A stretch of 64,000 nucleotides of DNA from Dyella terrae (lineage in GTDB: Bacteria > Pseudomonadota > Gammaproteobacteria > Xanthomonadales > Rhodanobacteraceae). The position numbers and the translations under genes were made by a program. Shown in pieces: positions 8,892 through 18,620 of this stretch; position 1 is the stretch's first letter; every line of letters begins with the position of its first letter. Below the pieces are notes generated by a model, which had not been told where the DNA came from, did no database searches, and worked only from the letters and a program-made list of their open reading frames with translations. The stretch lies in NCBI RefSeq assembly GCF_004322705.1, contig NZ_SIZZ01000004.1, forward strand, positions 217,123 to 281,122, given 5' to 3'.

Positions 8892-9887
8892 ATGGCCATC
8901 ACCATGAAAAAACCGCCAAAGCGTTCCCGCAGCCGGCCAGGGCCCGCCAATCGACGTGTTGTCGCGCTGGCGTACGACGGCCTGTGCACGTTCGAATACG
9001 GCGTGGCCGTGGAGATGTTCGGGCTACCGCGGCCGGAACTGGACGGCTGGTACGACTTCGCCACCTGCGCCGTCGAACGCGGCCCGCTTCGGGCGGCCGG
9101 CGGCCTTACGGTCAGCGCGCAGGGCGGTCTCGCGCTCCTCAAAGATGCCGGCACCATCATCGTGCCGGGCTGGCGTGGCGTGGATGCTGCGCCACCGCCC
9201 GCACTGCTCGCCCGCCTGCGTGACGCGCATGAGCGCGGCGCGCGGTTACTGTCGTTCTGCTCGGGCGTGTTCGTGCTGGCGGCCGCGGGTTTGCTCGACG
9301 GCCGCCGGGCCACCACGCACTGGCGCTATGCCGATGCCCTGGCGCAGCGCTATCCCCGCGTCACGGTCGAACCGGACGTGCTGTACGTGGACGAAGGTTC
9401 GGTCCTGACCTCGGCCGGTACGGCGGCCGCCATCGATCTCTCGCTGCACCTGATACGGCGTGACTGGGGTCCCCTGATCGCCAATCGCGTTGCGCGTCGC
9501 GCCGTGGTGCCGACCCACCGCGACGGCGGTCAGGCGCAGTTCGTGCCGTCTCCGCTGCCGGAGCAGGGCGCTGCCATGGGCCCGGTACTGGACTGGATGC
9601 GCCGCCGCCTGGGCGATGGCCTGACGATCCCGGCGCTGGCTGAGCGTGCGCGCATGAGCGAACGCACATTCCTCCGCCGCTTCGAGGAGGCCACCGGCTT
9701 GTCGCCCAAGCAATGGCTGACGCAGGAGCGCCTCGCCCGCGCCCGGGAGCTGCTGGAGGCCAGCGATCTGGCGGTGGAGCAGATCGCCGACGCCTGTGGC
9801 TTCGGCACAGCCGATACACTACGCCACCATTTCCGCCGCACGCTGCAGATCAGTCCTGCACGCTATCGCGAACGCTTCGCCTGCTGA
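8892..9887 (+). CDS. FtrA/GlxA-type AraC-family regulator with DJ-1/PfpI domain
   Basis: The protein has 331 residues from ATG 8892; ATG 8904 is an alternative. It has an N-terminal DJ-1/PfpI-like domain (about 20-185, including the nucleophile-elbow sequence LLSFCSGVFVLAAAGLL and the block TTHWRYADALAQRYP). A C-terminal AraC double helix-turn-helix (about 225-328) contains RMSERTFLRRFEEATGLSP and IADACGFGTADTLRHHFRR. This is the layout of FtrA-like activators. The divergent rhodanese gene is the obvious candidate target. An open frame from 8823 runs into the shared promoter and is rejected as a start. Confidence 0.9.
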   Translation: MAITMKKPPKRSRSRPGPANRRVVALAYDGLCTFEYGVAVEMFGLPRPELDGWYDFATCAVERGPLRAAGGLTVSAQGGLALLKDAGTIIVPGWRGVDAAPPPALLARLRDAHERGARLLSFCSGVFVLAAAGLLDGRRATTHWRYADALAQRYPRVTVEPDVLYVDEGSVLTSAGTAAAIDLSLHLIRRDWGPLIANRVARRAVVPTHRDGGQAQFVPSPLPEQGAAMGPVLDWMRRRLGDGLTIPALAERARMSERTFLRRFEEATGLSPKQWLTQERLARARELLEASDLAVEQIADACGFGTADTLRHHFRRTLQISPARYRERFAC

Positions 9888-9898
9888 TTCCCCCAACC

Positions 9899-10765
9899 AT
9901 GACCTTCGTCTTTCTGAGCGTGCTGTGCAGTGTCCTGGTGTCCGTGCTGCTGAAGCTGGCGCGCCGCTTCGGTGTCGATATCGGCCAGGCCGTCTCGTGG
10001 AACTACGTGGCCACCAGCGTGCTGACGGCGCTGATCTTCAAGCCGGACATGGCTGTGCTGCAGGGACCTGGCGTGCCCTGGATCGCGCTCGTGGGCCTGG
10101 GCCTGCTGCTGCCGAGCATTTTCATTGCGCTGGGCGCATCCGTGCGCCATGCGGGCATCGTGCGCAGCGACGCGGCGCAGCGTTTGTCCCTGCTGATCTC
10201 GCTGCTGGCGGCGTTCCTGTTGTTTGGCGAGCAGCCCGGTGCCCTGAAGGGCGCGGGCATCGCCGTGGGCCTGATGGCCTTGCTGTGCATGGTGTGGAAA
10301 CCGTCGGGCGCACCCGGCGACCGCGACGCCGGCGCGTGGGCATGGCCGCTGGCCGTGTTCGTCGGCTTTGGCCTGATCGACATCCTGTTCAAGCAAGTCG
10401 CACTCGGGGGCGTGCCGTTTGCCGCAACCTTGCAGGGAAGTTTCGCGCTGGCGTGGGTCGTGGCGACCGCCCTGGCCGTTGCCCGCGCCTTGCGCCGGCA
10501 GACGCGCCTGAGCCTGCGCGACGCAGGGGCCGGCCTGCTGCTGGGGCTGATCAACTTCGGCAACATCGTCTTCTACGTGAAAGGGCACCAGGCGCTCCCG
10601 CAGCAGCCTGCGCTTGTATTCGCCGGCATGAACCTGGGCGTCGTGGCACTGGGTGCGCTGGTGGGCGTCGTGGCTTTTCGCGAGCGCCTGACGCGCGTGA
10701 ATACGCTGGGCCTGCTGCTTGCCCTGGTCGCCATCGCCCTGATCGCCCGCGCTTCCTGGCAGTAA
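9899..10765 (+). CDS. EamA/DMT-superfamily transporter
   Basis: This 288-residue inner-membrane protein has about ten hydrophobic segments in two EamA-like halves (about 1-135 and 145-288). The halves begin MTFVFLSVLCSVLVSVLLKL and WAWPLAVFVGFGLIDILFKQ. The family exports or imports small metabolites by the drug/metabolite-transporter mechanism; substrate not predictable. ATG 9899 is chosen because it starts the first membrane helix. It begins 11 bp after the FtrA-like gene and may be co-transcribed with it. Confidence 0.85.
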   Translation: MTFVFLSVLCSVLVSVLLKLARRFGVDIGQAVSWNYVATSVLTALIFKPDMAVLQGPGVPWIALVGLGLLLPSIFIALGASVRHAGIVRSDAAQRLSLLISLLAAFLLFGEQPGALKGAGIAVGLMALLCMVWKPSGAPGDRDAGAWAWPLAVFVGFGLIDILFKQVALGGVPFAATLQGSFALAWVVATALAVARALRRQTRLSLRDAGAGLLLGLINFGNIVFYVKGHQALPQQPALVFAGMNLGVVALGALVGVVAFRERLTRVNTLGLLLALVAIALIARASWQ

Positions 10766-10827
10766 CTGCGCCGATTCACCGCCGGGATTGCTATGCTCCC
10801 GCCGTCCCCGCCTTACGAGATGTTCCC

Positions 10828-11199
10828 ATGCGCGAGCTCATCGACCGCTACATCGACGCCTACAACCGCATGGACGTCACGGCCATGCTGGCCACGATGC
10901 ATCGCGAAGTGATCTTCGAGAACTACACCTCGGGCGTGCTGAGCGTGCGCACGTTGGGCATGCCGGAGCTGGAGCATCTGGCGCGCAGCTCGCTGCATTT
11001 GTTCAGCGCGCGTCGCCAGATCATTACGTCATTCCGCCAGGATGGCGACGCGGCGACGGCGGACATCCTGTTCGACGGCACGTTCGGCATCGATCTCCCG
11101 AACGGCGTGCGGGCAGGGCAGCAGATTTCGCTGACCGGGCGCAGCGAGTTCCGCGTGCGGGACGGGTTGCTGATCTATATCGGTGATTTCAGCGGTTGA
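10828..11199 (+). CDS. Small NTF2-like (SnoaL-type) protein
   Basis: This 123-residue cytoplasmic protein has the NTF2/SnoaL cone-fold pattern: an N-terminal helix (LIDRYIDAYNRMDVTAMLA), MHREVIFENY, and a C-terminal sheet ending in LIYIGDFSG. Such proteins can be small isomerases, hydrolases or ligand binders; catalytic residues cannot be assigned. The last 111 bp of this gene reappear at 11491-11601 as part of a local tandem duplication. Confidence 0.75.
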   Translation: MRELIDRYIDAYNRMDVTAMLATMHREVIFENYTSGVLSVRTLGMPELEHLARSSLHLFSARRQIITSFRQDGDAATADILFDGTFGIDLPNGVRAGQQISLTGRSEFRVRDGLLIYIGDFSG

Positions 11200-11223
11200 T
11201 GGAAAGCGCGCCCACCATGGTCG

Positions 11224-11348
11224 TCATTCGGCGAAAGCCGGAATCCAGTGGCGACCACGTCCAGCGCTCCACACAACACCCGCACGACCCACTCGCGACA
11301 ACCGATGACTGTCGCGAGTGGATTCCGGCTTTCGCCGGAATGACGGCA
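11224..11348. repeat. Two inverted copies of the ATTCCGGC palindrome family
   Basis: One copy reads TCATTCGGCGAAAGCCGGAA (from 11223) and the other, in inverted orientation, ATTCCGGCTTTCGCCGGAAT (11323-11342). They enclose about 75 bp and could pair with each other as well as fold separately. They lie between the NTF2-like gene and the duplicated lhr tail. The corresponding gap in the second duplication copy (11602-11678) holds only one palindrome. Confidence 0.8.
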
Positions 11349-11359
11349 GAGAAACGTTG

Positions 11360-11490
11360 AGGCTTACCCCTTCGCCTCCCACTCTTCGTCCGCCGCCACA
11401 CCACGCCGCAACACCCCCGCTTCCACCTCGCCTGCTGCGCCGAATCCGCCTCGACCAACCCTGCGCCTTGTTCCCCACCAGCGCCGCCAT
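11360..11490 (-). pseudogene. Duplicated 3' tail of lhr
   Basis: This segment is a diverged copy of the last 130 bp or so of lhr (11675-11807). It shares long runs such as CTGCTGCGCCGAATCC and TTCCCCACCAGCGCCGCCA. On the minus strand it still reads ALVGNKAQ, after which small indels break the frame. It ends abruptly at 11490, where a copy of the NTF2-like gene tail begins, marking the duplication junction. Confidence 0.85.
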
Positions 11491-11601
11491 ATCGACCTGC
11501 CGAACGGGGTGAGGGCGGGTCAGCAGATTTCGCTGACGGGGCGGTGTGAGTTCCGGGTGCGGGATGGGTTGCTGATTTACATGGGTGATTTCAGCGGTTG
11601 A
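11491..11601 (+). pseudogene. Duplicated 3' tail of the NTF2-like gene
   Basis: These 111 bp align without gaps to 11089-11199. They translate to the last 36 residues of the NTF2-like protein with only two substitutions (Ser to Cys and Ile to Met) and the same stop codon. There is no start codon or 5' part, so it is a gene fragment. Confidence 0.9.
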
Positions 11602-11678
11602 TGACGCCTGATCACCCTTCAATGGCCGTCATTCCGGCTTTCGCCGGAAAGACGGCACAAGGGAAGGTTGTCTAAGGC

Positions 11679-14600
11679 TTAGCCTTCCGCTTCCCGCACT
11701 TCTTCCCCAACCACTCCACGCCGCAACAACCCCAGCTTCCACCGCGCCTGCTGCGCCGAATCCCCCTCCACCAACCACTGCGCTTTGTTCCCCACCAGCG
11801 CCGCCACGGCGACGCCGTCCTCGAACAACACGCGCGTCCCGATCAGCGCCGGCAGTCGATTGCCGCTCAGCACGGTACCCACCAGATTCAGCGGATCGCA
11901 GCCGCTGATGCACACGAGGTGGCCGTCCTCCGGCATCTCGCGCATCTGTTTGAGCTTGGCTACGGCTTCCGGCAGCGCAAACTGTTCGCCAACCAGGCCT
12001 TCGATGAACCGGCCGCCGCGAATTTCACCGCGTGCCTCCAGCCGGTGATACACGCGCAGCAATTCGCGCCACGTCGGCATCCACGATGCCTCGCGCTCAA
12101 GCAGCTTCCAGAACACCACGCCATAACGCCGCAACAAGACCCGCGCCACGTGCTCGACGTATTCACCACGTGCTTCACTCTCCACGCGTGGCGGCCGCAC
12201 CAGCGACCAGCGACCGGCGTCTTCGATGCCGCTCAGCATGTGCCGGCGAACGCGGCGATGTCGATGCTGGTCACGTTTGGCGGCGGGAAGGAGCAGGGCA
12301 CGCAGGCCCGCGAAGCTGTCGGCCGTCACGCGACCGGCGGCCACGAGTTCGCCCAGGGCATCCTCCAGCTCGGTGCGAAGCAGTCGCGCACTGTCGACGA
12401 GTTCGTCGAAGAACAAGGCGCCGTGTTCCTTGAGCGTGTCGGCGACCGCCTGAGCACGCGAAGGCAGTTCGACCTCGCCGTTGGCTGCTTCGGCGGCAAG
12501 GCTTGACCAGATGCCCGATTCCTTGCGTGGCAACAGCACGATGGGCGTGGCTCGCACGGGGCCCGAGCCGCCGCCGCCGCAGCGAAGCCGGGCCCAGCCG
12601 ATGCGGCCGGCGCGGCACAGATCGTCGAGCCAGTGGATGGCGTAGTCATCGATGCGCGAAGGCAGAATCTCACTTTCCCACGCGCCCGCCGCCGCCTCGA
12701 ACCCTTCCATATGTGCAAGCACGGCCAATAGCGCATCAGGACCGCTCAGCCGCTGGCCCTGCCCGACATGCTGCCACGCAAACTGGAAGCGCATGAAGTC
12801 GCGTCGACTGACCGGCTCGATTTCGCGACGCAGTCGTCCGAGGGTGTAGCGATGGATGCGCGCGAGCAGATGGCGTTCGCACCATTCGAGAGTCTCAGTG
12901 CCGGGCGTGAAGTAGCCCTGCATGACGTAGCCTTCGGATTGCAGACGCAGCAGGGCGGCATGGACATCGCTGGCATCGGCTGCCAGGGCCGCAGCCAGCG
13001 TCGCTTCCGACATCGGGCCCAGGCCGACCATGCGGCTGCGCAAGGTTTCGAGCAGCGCATCCTCACGTGTCCACGCGACTTTCGTGAACTCGGCCGGTGC
13101 CTCGATGGCCGGTTGCATGGGCGCCCCGGGGTGCATGGCCTGAAGGACAGGCAGGCGCTCCGCTGCGACCCAGATGCCGTGTTGTCCACGCGGTGCCAGC
13201 CTTGTCGCGCGATGATCACGTGACAGCGAGGCTAGCCAGTCCTCCCACGAAGGATGCGCTGCCGCTTCGTCATCGGTGACTGCGCCCAGCACCATCAGCG
13301 CTTCATGCATTTCGTCGGCGTTGCGCACCTGCGGCCAGGCTTCGGCACGCACCGCCTCGATCGCCGAAAGATCCAGCTGCGCGTAGTCACCTGATTGCAT
13401 GGGCTCGCCAGCGCGACGCGTGGACACGGCCTGCGTGCGGCGTTCCTCCAAGGGAGCGTCGTCGAGATACGCGTAAGGCGCCGCGGTGAGCACCTCGCTG
13501 GCCAGCGGGCTAGGCGCCGTGAGGTCGCGCGCCACGACGCGGATATCACCACGCTCGAGGCCGCGCAGGACGTCGAGCAGGCCATCCACGTCCATCGCTT
13601 CACGCAGGCAGTCGTACAGCGTCTGATTCACCAGCGGGTGATCGGGAATCTGGCGCTCGCCCTGAATGTTCTCCAGGCAGGCGACCTGATCGGGAAAGAC
13701 TGTCGCCAGCAAATCCTCACTCTTCATGCGCTGCAACTGCGGCGGCACTTTCTTGCCACCCTGGAATCGCGGCAGCGCCAGCGACGTCGTCGCGTTCCAG
13801 CGCCAGCGCGCGGGGAACAGTGGTGCATCGAGCAAGGCCTGGACAAGTACATGCTCGGCGGTATTGGAATGCAGATAGCGCGCGACTTCTTCCAGCGGAA
13901 AACTATGGCTGGTCGACAGCGACAGCACGATGGCGTCCTCGGTCGCCGCCGCCTGCAACTCGAAGTTGAACTGGCGACAGAAGCGCTTGCGCAAGGCCAA
14001 ACCCCAGGCACGATTGACGCGGCTGCCCCAGGGCGTGTGGATGACCAGCTGCGTGCCACCGGACTCGTCGAAAAAGCGTTCGAACACGAGGGTGTGTTGC
14101 GTGGGGAGCACGCCAAGCGCGGCGCGCGCAGCCGCCATGTAGTCAGTCAACTGCTGTGCGGCCGCTTCGTTCAAGCCCAGCTCCGCGATCAGCCACTGGC
14201 GCAGCGCATCGACACCACCGGCGTCGAGATGCACTTCGGCCTCCTCGCGCAATCGGGACACGGCAAACGACAGCTCGTCACTGCGTCCGGGCGCTTCACC
14301 CAACCAGAACGGAATGCTCGGCGGCACGCCATGTGCGTCTTCCACGCGCAGTCGATCGCGTTCGACACGCAGGATGCGGTAACTGGTGTTGCCCAGCTGG
14401 AAGATATCGCCCGCTAGCGATTCCACGGCGAAATCTTCGTGCACCGTACCGATCACGGTGGCCTGCGGTTCCAGTACCACGAGGTAATCAGCGGTGTCTG
14501 GGATGGCACCGCCGGACGTCACCGCCGTCAGTCGCGCGCCACGACGCGCGCGCAATTGCCCGTGCACCGCATCGCGATGGATGTACGCCGCCCGCGCGCC

Positions 14601-15992
14601 GCGTCGCGTGGTGAAGCCCTCCGCCAGCATGCGCACGATGGCGCTGAATTCATCACGCGACAGATCGCGATAGGGCCACGCCTGCCGAGCCAGGTCGAAC
14701 AGCGCGTCCTCGCTCCATTCCTGGCAGGCGACCTCGGCGACGATCTGCTGAGCCAGGACGTCCAGGGGCTTGGGCGGTACTTCCAGGGCGTCGAGTTCGC
14801 CGCGACGCACGCTGTCGAGCAGGGCGGTGCATTCGAGCAAATCATCGCGCGACGTCGGAAACAGCCGCGCCTTGGGCGTGCCGTTCACCGCATGCCCCGA
14901 GCGGCCGGCGCGCTGCAGGAACGCCGCGATCGAACGTGGTGATTCGAGCTGGCACACGAGATCGACGTCACCGATGTCGATGCCAAGTTCCAGCGAGGCC
15001 GTGGCAACCAGCACCTTGAGCTCGCCACGCTTGAGGCGCTGCTCCGCATCCAGGCGCTGATCGCGCGCGAGGCTGCCGTGGTGCGCCGCGACCACGTCCT
15101 TGCCCATGCGTTCGGAAAGATGGCGTGCCACGCGTTCGGCCATGCGTCGCGTGTTGACGAACACCAGCGTTGTGCGATGCGTTTGCGAAAGGGCGGCAAG
15201 CTGGTTGTAGACCAGCTCCCACGCATCGTTGGACATCACCGCCTCAAGCGGCACCGGCGGCACCACGATGCCCAGATCGCGCTTGCGCGTGTGACCGATA
15301 TCGATGATGTTGCATGCGTCCCCGGGCACATCCGTGCCCACCAGAAAACGCGCGACTTCTTCGATGGGTTTCTGCGTGGCCGACAGGCCAATGCGCAGCA
15401 AGCGCCGCTGGCACAGCGCGTCCAGTCGCGCCAGCGACAGCGCGAGGTGCGAGCCGCGTTTGCTCGCCGCCATCGCATGGATTTCATCGACGATCACGGT
15501 CCGGGCGCTACCGAGCATCGCGCGACCGGAGTCGGAGCCCAGCAGGATGTAAAGCGACTCCGGCGTGGTGACGAGGATGTGCGGCGGATGCTTGCGCATC
15601 AGGTTGCGTTCGGCCTGCGGGGTATCCCCGGTGCGCACCGCGGTGCGGATGGCGACGTCCGGCAGCCCCAGGGCCTCCAGCTCCGCGCGGATGCCCTCGA
15701 GCGGTTCCTCCAGGTTCACGTGGATGTCGTTCGACAGTGCCTTCAATGGCGAGACGTAGATCACCGCGGTGCTGTCGGGAAGCACGCCGCCCTGGGCGAC
15801 GCCTTCACGCACCAGCCCGTCGATGGCCGCAAGAAAGGCCGTCAGCGTCTTGCCCGAGCCCGTGGGCGCCGCCACAAGCGTAGGTTTTCCTGAACGTATG
15901 GACGGCCAGGCGGCTATTTGCGCCGCGGTCGGCGACGGAAAACGGCGCTCGAACCACTGTCGCACGGCGGGATGAAACTCAAGCAGGGACAT
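11679..15992 (-). CDS. lhr: Lhr-family ATP-dependent helicase (long form)
   Basis: This 1437-residue superfamily 2 3'-to-5' helicase is close to the length of E. coli Lhr (about 1540). Visible motifs are Walker A APTGSGKT at 42-49, the DEIH box at 169-172, the SAT-like [18 protein letters not shown], and motif [11 protein letters not shown] winged-helix and beta-barrel Lhr-core follows, and then a long C-terminal region of unclear role. Lhr proteins act on nucleic-acid substrates in DNA repair. ATG 15992 begins [10 protein letters not shown], the family N-terminus; the frame is open to 16286 but that part is not Lhr-like. It is divergent from the second TonB receptor. Its 3' end has been duplicated at 11360-11490. 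Confidence 0.93.
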   Translation of the reverse strand: MSLLEFHPAVRQWFERRFPSPTAAQIAAWPSIRSGKPTLVAAPTGSGKTLTAFLAAIDGLVREGVAQGGVLPDSTAVIYVSPLKALSNDIHVNLEEPLEGIRAELEALGLPDVAIRTAVRTGDTPQAERNLMRKHPPHILVTTPESLYILLGSDSGRAMLGSARTVIVDEIHAMAASKRGSHLALSLARLDALCQRRLLRIGLSATQKPIEEVARFLVGTDVPGDACNIIDIGHTRKRDLGIVVPPVPLEAVMSNDAWELVYNQLAALSQTHRTTLVFVNTRRMAERVARHLSERMGKDVVAAHHGSLARDQRLDAEQRLKRGELKVLVATASLELGIDIGDVDLVCQLESPRSIAAFLQRAGRSGHAVNGTPKARLFPTSRDDLLECTALLDSVRRGELDALEVPPKPLDVLAQQIVAEVACQEWSEDALFDLARQAWPYRDLSRDEFSAIVRMLAEGFTTRRGARAAYIHRDAVHGQLRARRGARLTAVTSGGAIPDTADYLVVLEPQATVIGTVHEDFAVESLAGDIFQLGNTSYRILRVERDRLRVEDAHGVPPSIPFWLGEAPGRSDELSFAVSRLREEAEVHLDAGGVDALRQWLIAELGLNEAAAQQLTDYMAAARAALGVLPTQHTLVFERFFDESGGTQLVIHTPWGSRVNRAWGLALRKRFCRQFNFELQAAATEDAIVLSLSTSHSFPLEEVARYLHSNTAEHVLVQALLDAPLFPARWRWNATTSLALPRFQGGKKVPPQLQRMKSEDLLATVFPDQVACLENIQGERQIPDHPLVNQTLYDCLREAMDVDGLLDVLRGLERGDIRVVARDLTAPSPLASEVLTAAPYAYLDDAPLEERRTQAVSTRRAGEPMQSGDYAQLDLSAIEAVRAEAWPQVRNADEMHEALMVLGAVTDDEAAAHPSWEDWLASLSRDHRATRLAPRGQHGIWVAAERLPVLQAMHPGAPMQPAIEAPAEFTKVAWTREDALLETLRSRMVGLGPMSEATLAAALAADASDVHAALLRLQSEGYVMQGYFTPGTETLEWCERHLLARIHRYTLGRLRREIEPVSRRDFMRFQFAWQHVGQGQRLSGPDALLAVLAHMEGFEAAAGAWESEILPSRIDDYAIHWLDDLCRAGRIGWARLRCGGGGSGPVRATPIVLLPRKESGIWSSLAAEAANGEVELPSRAQAVADTLKEHGALFFDELVDSARLLRTELEDALGELVAAGRVTADSFAGLRALLLPAAKRDQHRHRRVRRHMLSGIEDAGRWSLVRPPRVESEARGEYVEHVARVLLRRYGVVFWKLLEREASWMPTWRELLRVYHRLEARGEIRGGRFIEGLVGEQFALPEAVAKLKQMREMPEDGHLVCISGCDPLNLVGTVLSGNRLPALIGTRVLFEDGVAVAALVGNKAQWLVEGDSAQQARWKLGLLRRGVVGEEVREAEG

Positions 15993-16187
15993 GGGCTTAG
16001 GGGCTGTATCGGCGTCAGGCGGACAGGGTAACCAGATGGGGGCGTGAGCAGCTTGCGGCAAGCCTTCGTAAAAATCTTCGCTTTCGCCCTTAGCAGGTTT
16101 GCATGACAATACGACGCCCAAACCGTGCGCTCGCGTATTGCGCCGGATGACACCGTTGCTGCCTTCACATCCTTGGGGATTCACACC

Positions 16188-18440
16188 ATGAGCGTTCACC
16201 CGTCGCGGTCCGCCGTGCTCGCCCTTGCCATTGCCTCCGCCCTGGCGCTTCCCGTTGCCCTCCATGCGCAGGACAACACGGCCCAAACGGATAACACCGC
16301 TTCGAAGAAGAAGCCCACCGAGCTGCAGGCCGTCACCGTGACGGCGGAAAAGCGCGTGGAAGACCTGCAGAAAGTCCCGGTGTCGATGACCGTGCTACCG
16401 GCCGAGAAGCTCGAAGCCTTCGGCCAGGCCGGCGATACCGTGCTCCAGCTCGCTTCCCGCGCGCCCAGCGTCTACGCCGAAACCTCTTACGGTCGTGAGT
16501 TCCCGCGCTTCTACATCCGCGGCCTGGGCAACAGCGACTTCGACCTGAACGCGTCGCAGCCGGTGTCGATGGTGTACGACGACATCGTGCAGGAAAACCC
16601 CATCCTCAAGGGTTTCCCGCTGTTCGACCTGGACCAGGTGGAAGTGCTGCGCGGCCCGCAGGGCACGCTGTTCGGCCGTAACTCGCCGGCTGGCGTGATC
16701 AAGTTCGAATCGCGCAAGCCGAGCCAGGAAACCAGCGGCTATGCACGCGTCTCCTACGGCACGCTGGGCACTGCCAACGCCGAAGCGGCGATCGGCGGCG
16801 CGCTCAGCTCGCACTGGTCCGGTCGCGTGTCCGCGCTGGCGCAGCATCGCGACGGCTGGATCGACAACGATTACACCGGCAAGAAGGACGCGCTGGGCGG
16901 TTACAACGATCGCGCCATCCGTCTGCAGGCGCTGTATGAAAACGGTGACTTCAACGCGCTGATCAGCGCGCACGCACGCTGGCTCGACGGCAGCGCCATG
17001 GTCAACCGCGCCAATGCGATCCCGCTGGGCGAGAACAGCTTCGTCCCGAACTTCGATCGCGATGTGGTCTACCAGGACGGCAAGAATCGCCAGCATCTCT
17101 TCAGCTGGGGCACCAACCTGCACCTGAACTGGAAGCTGGGCGATTACACCTTCACGTCGATCACGGGCCTCGAGCGCGCCACCACGTACAGCCTCGGCGA
17201 CGTCGACGGCGGTATCGCCATCCCGCACACGCCGGCGCAGCAGCAGTGGGTGACGCCGTTCCCGTCCGAGACGGCCGACGCGCTCCCGCACGATCGCCAG
17301 ATCACACAGGAGTTCCGTCTGGCCAGCGATCCGAAGGAACAGCTGAGCTGGCAGGTCGGTGCGTACTATTTCGACGAAGACATCGCGATCAGCAACTTCG
17401 ATTACGCCACGCTCAACAATCATGCGCTGGACGGCTACGCCGAACAGACCCAGCGCACCAAGGCGTGGGCGGTGTTCGGATCGGCGAAGTACCAGATCGC
17501 CGACGATTTCGACGTGCGTGCCGGTGCGCGCTACTCGCACGACTCGCGCACTTTCCGCGTCGATCGCATCCTGTCGCCGATCGGTGGCGGCCCCCTGACG
17601 CTGGCCGCCGATCCGCACGACTCGCGCTGGAGCGGCGACGTCACCGGCACCTGGCAGGTCGACCCGAACGTCAACCTGTACCTGCGCGTGGCCAACGGTT
17701 TCCGCGCGCCGAGCGTGCAGGGTCGCGTGCTGTTCGCCAACAGCATCTCGGTGGCCAAGCCTGAAACGATCACCTCGTACGAGCTGGGCATCAAAACCAC
17801 CGGCATGGACAACCGCGTGCGCTTCAATGCGGACGTGTACAGCTACACCATGCACAACCAGCAGCTGACGGCCGTGGGCGGCGACATCAATGTCACTCGC
17901 CTGCTCAATGCCAAAAAGACCGACGGCTACGGCGCCGAGTTCGACCTGGAGGCCTACCTCACGCCGAACTTCATCGTCACCGCCGGCGGCAGCTACAACC
18001 ACACGGAACTGAAGGATCCGAACCTGGCCGTGGCCATCTGCGGTTCGGGCTGCACCGTGCTCGACCCGCTCAACGCCCAGGGCAATGCGCTGGTCGACGG
18101 CAACACGTTGCCCAACGCGCCCAAGTGGATCGGCACGCTGACCGCGCGCTACGGCATTCCGTACGGCGACAGCGGCGAGTTCTTCGTCTACACCGACTGG
18201 AACTACCGCAGCGACGTAAATTTCTTCCTGTACGAGTCGAAGGAATTCCAGAGCAAGCCCTTCCTCGAAGGCGGTATCCGCGTTGGCTACAACTGGGACT
18301 TCGGTCGTCGTGAAATCGCGCTGTATGGCCGCAACCTGACCAACAAGAAGGTCATCACCGGCGCCATCGACTTCAACAACCGCACCGCGTTCGTCAACGA
18401 CCCGCGCGTGATCGGCGTGGAGTTCAAGGCCGACCTGTAA
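16188..18440 (+). CDS. TonB-dependent receptor
   Basis: This complete 750-residue outer-membrane receptor starts at ATG 16188. The signal peptide is residues 1 to about 27 (hydrophobic core [16 protein letters not shown]). A TonB-box-like VTVTAEKR follows, then the plug domain (about 45-160, with [20 protein letters not shown] near its end) and a 22-strand-type barrel ending [11 protein letters not shown]. No N-terminal signalling extension is present. The plug style matches the large iron-complex/other-ligand receptor class; the ligand is not identifiable. Divergent from lhr and followed by a GC hairpin. Confidence 0.92.
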   Translation: MSVHPSRSAVLALAIASALALPVALHAQDNTAQTDNTASKKKPTELQAVTVTAEKRVEDLQKVPVSMTVLPAEKLEAFGQAGDTVLQLASRAPSVYAETSYGREFPRFYIRGLGNSDFDLNASQPVSMVYDDIVQENPILKGFPLFDLDQVEVLRGPQGTLFGRNSPAGVIKFESRKPSQETSGYARVSYGTLGTANAEAAIGGALSSHWSGRVSALAQHRDGWIDNDYTGKKDALGGYNDRAIRLQALYENGDFNALISAHARWLDGSAMVNRANAIPLGENSFVPNFDRDVVYQDGKNRQHLFSWGTNLHLNWKLGDYTFTSITGLERATTYSLGDVDGGIAIPHTPAQQQWVTPFPSETADALPHDRQITQEFRLASDPKEQLSWQVGAYYFDEDIAISNFDYATLNNHALDGYAEQTQRTKAWAVFGSAKYQIADDFDVRAGARYSHDSRTFRVDRILSPIGGGPLTLAADPHDSRWSGDVTGTWQVDPNVNLYLRVANGFRAPSVQGRVLFANSISVAKPETITSYELGIKTTGMDNRVRFNADVYSYTMHNQQLTAVGGDINVTRLLNAKKTDGYGAEFDLEAYLTPNFIVTAGGSYNHTELKDPNLAVAICGSGCTVLDPLNAQGNALVDGNTLPNAPKWIGTLTARYGIPYGDSGEFFVYTDWNYRSDVNFFLYESKEFQSKPFLEGGIRVGYNWDFGRREIALYGRNLTNKKVITGAIDFNNRTAFVNDPRVIGVEFKADL

Positions 18441-18459
18441 GGCCCGGATACGGGCGAAG

Positions 18460-18487
18460 CGAAGGGCCGGGCCATGCCGGCCCTTCG
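18460..18487 (+). terminator. Hairpin after the TonB receptor gene
   Basis: CGAAGGGCCGG (18460-18470) pairs perfectly with CCGGCCCTTCG (18477-18487) around a six-base loop, 20 bp after the receptor stop. Only a short T-containing stretch follows, so it is terminator-like rather than classic. Confidence 0.6.
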
Positions 18488-18620
18488 TTCGTTCCGCACG
18501 CAAGAACCTGCCCGCATCCCGCCATGGCGCACACTCGCGGGCGGCCCCGCGCCCGTGCCACTATGAGACCCATTGGCGCCACTTCCTGACTACCCAGGGG
18601 GGGTATCGGTGGCGCGCATC

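Noticed and set aside
11189..11622. Small genes in the NTF2-lhr gap
   Set aside because: The translations consist of palindrome sequence (for example VIPAKAGIH-type strings) and broken lhr tail, so they are explained by the duplication.
15993..16286. N-terminal extension of lhr
   Set aside because: The frame is open, but the extra residues are not Lhr-like and overlap the promoter and start of the divergent receptor; MSLLEFHP at 15992 matches the family start.
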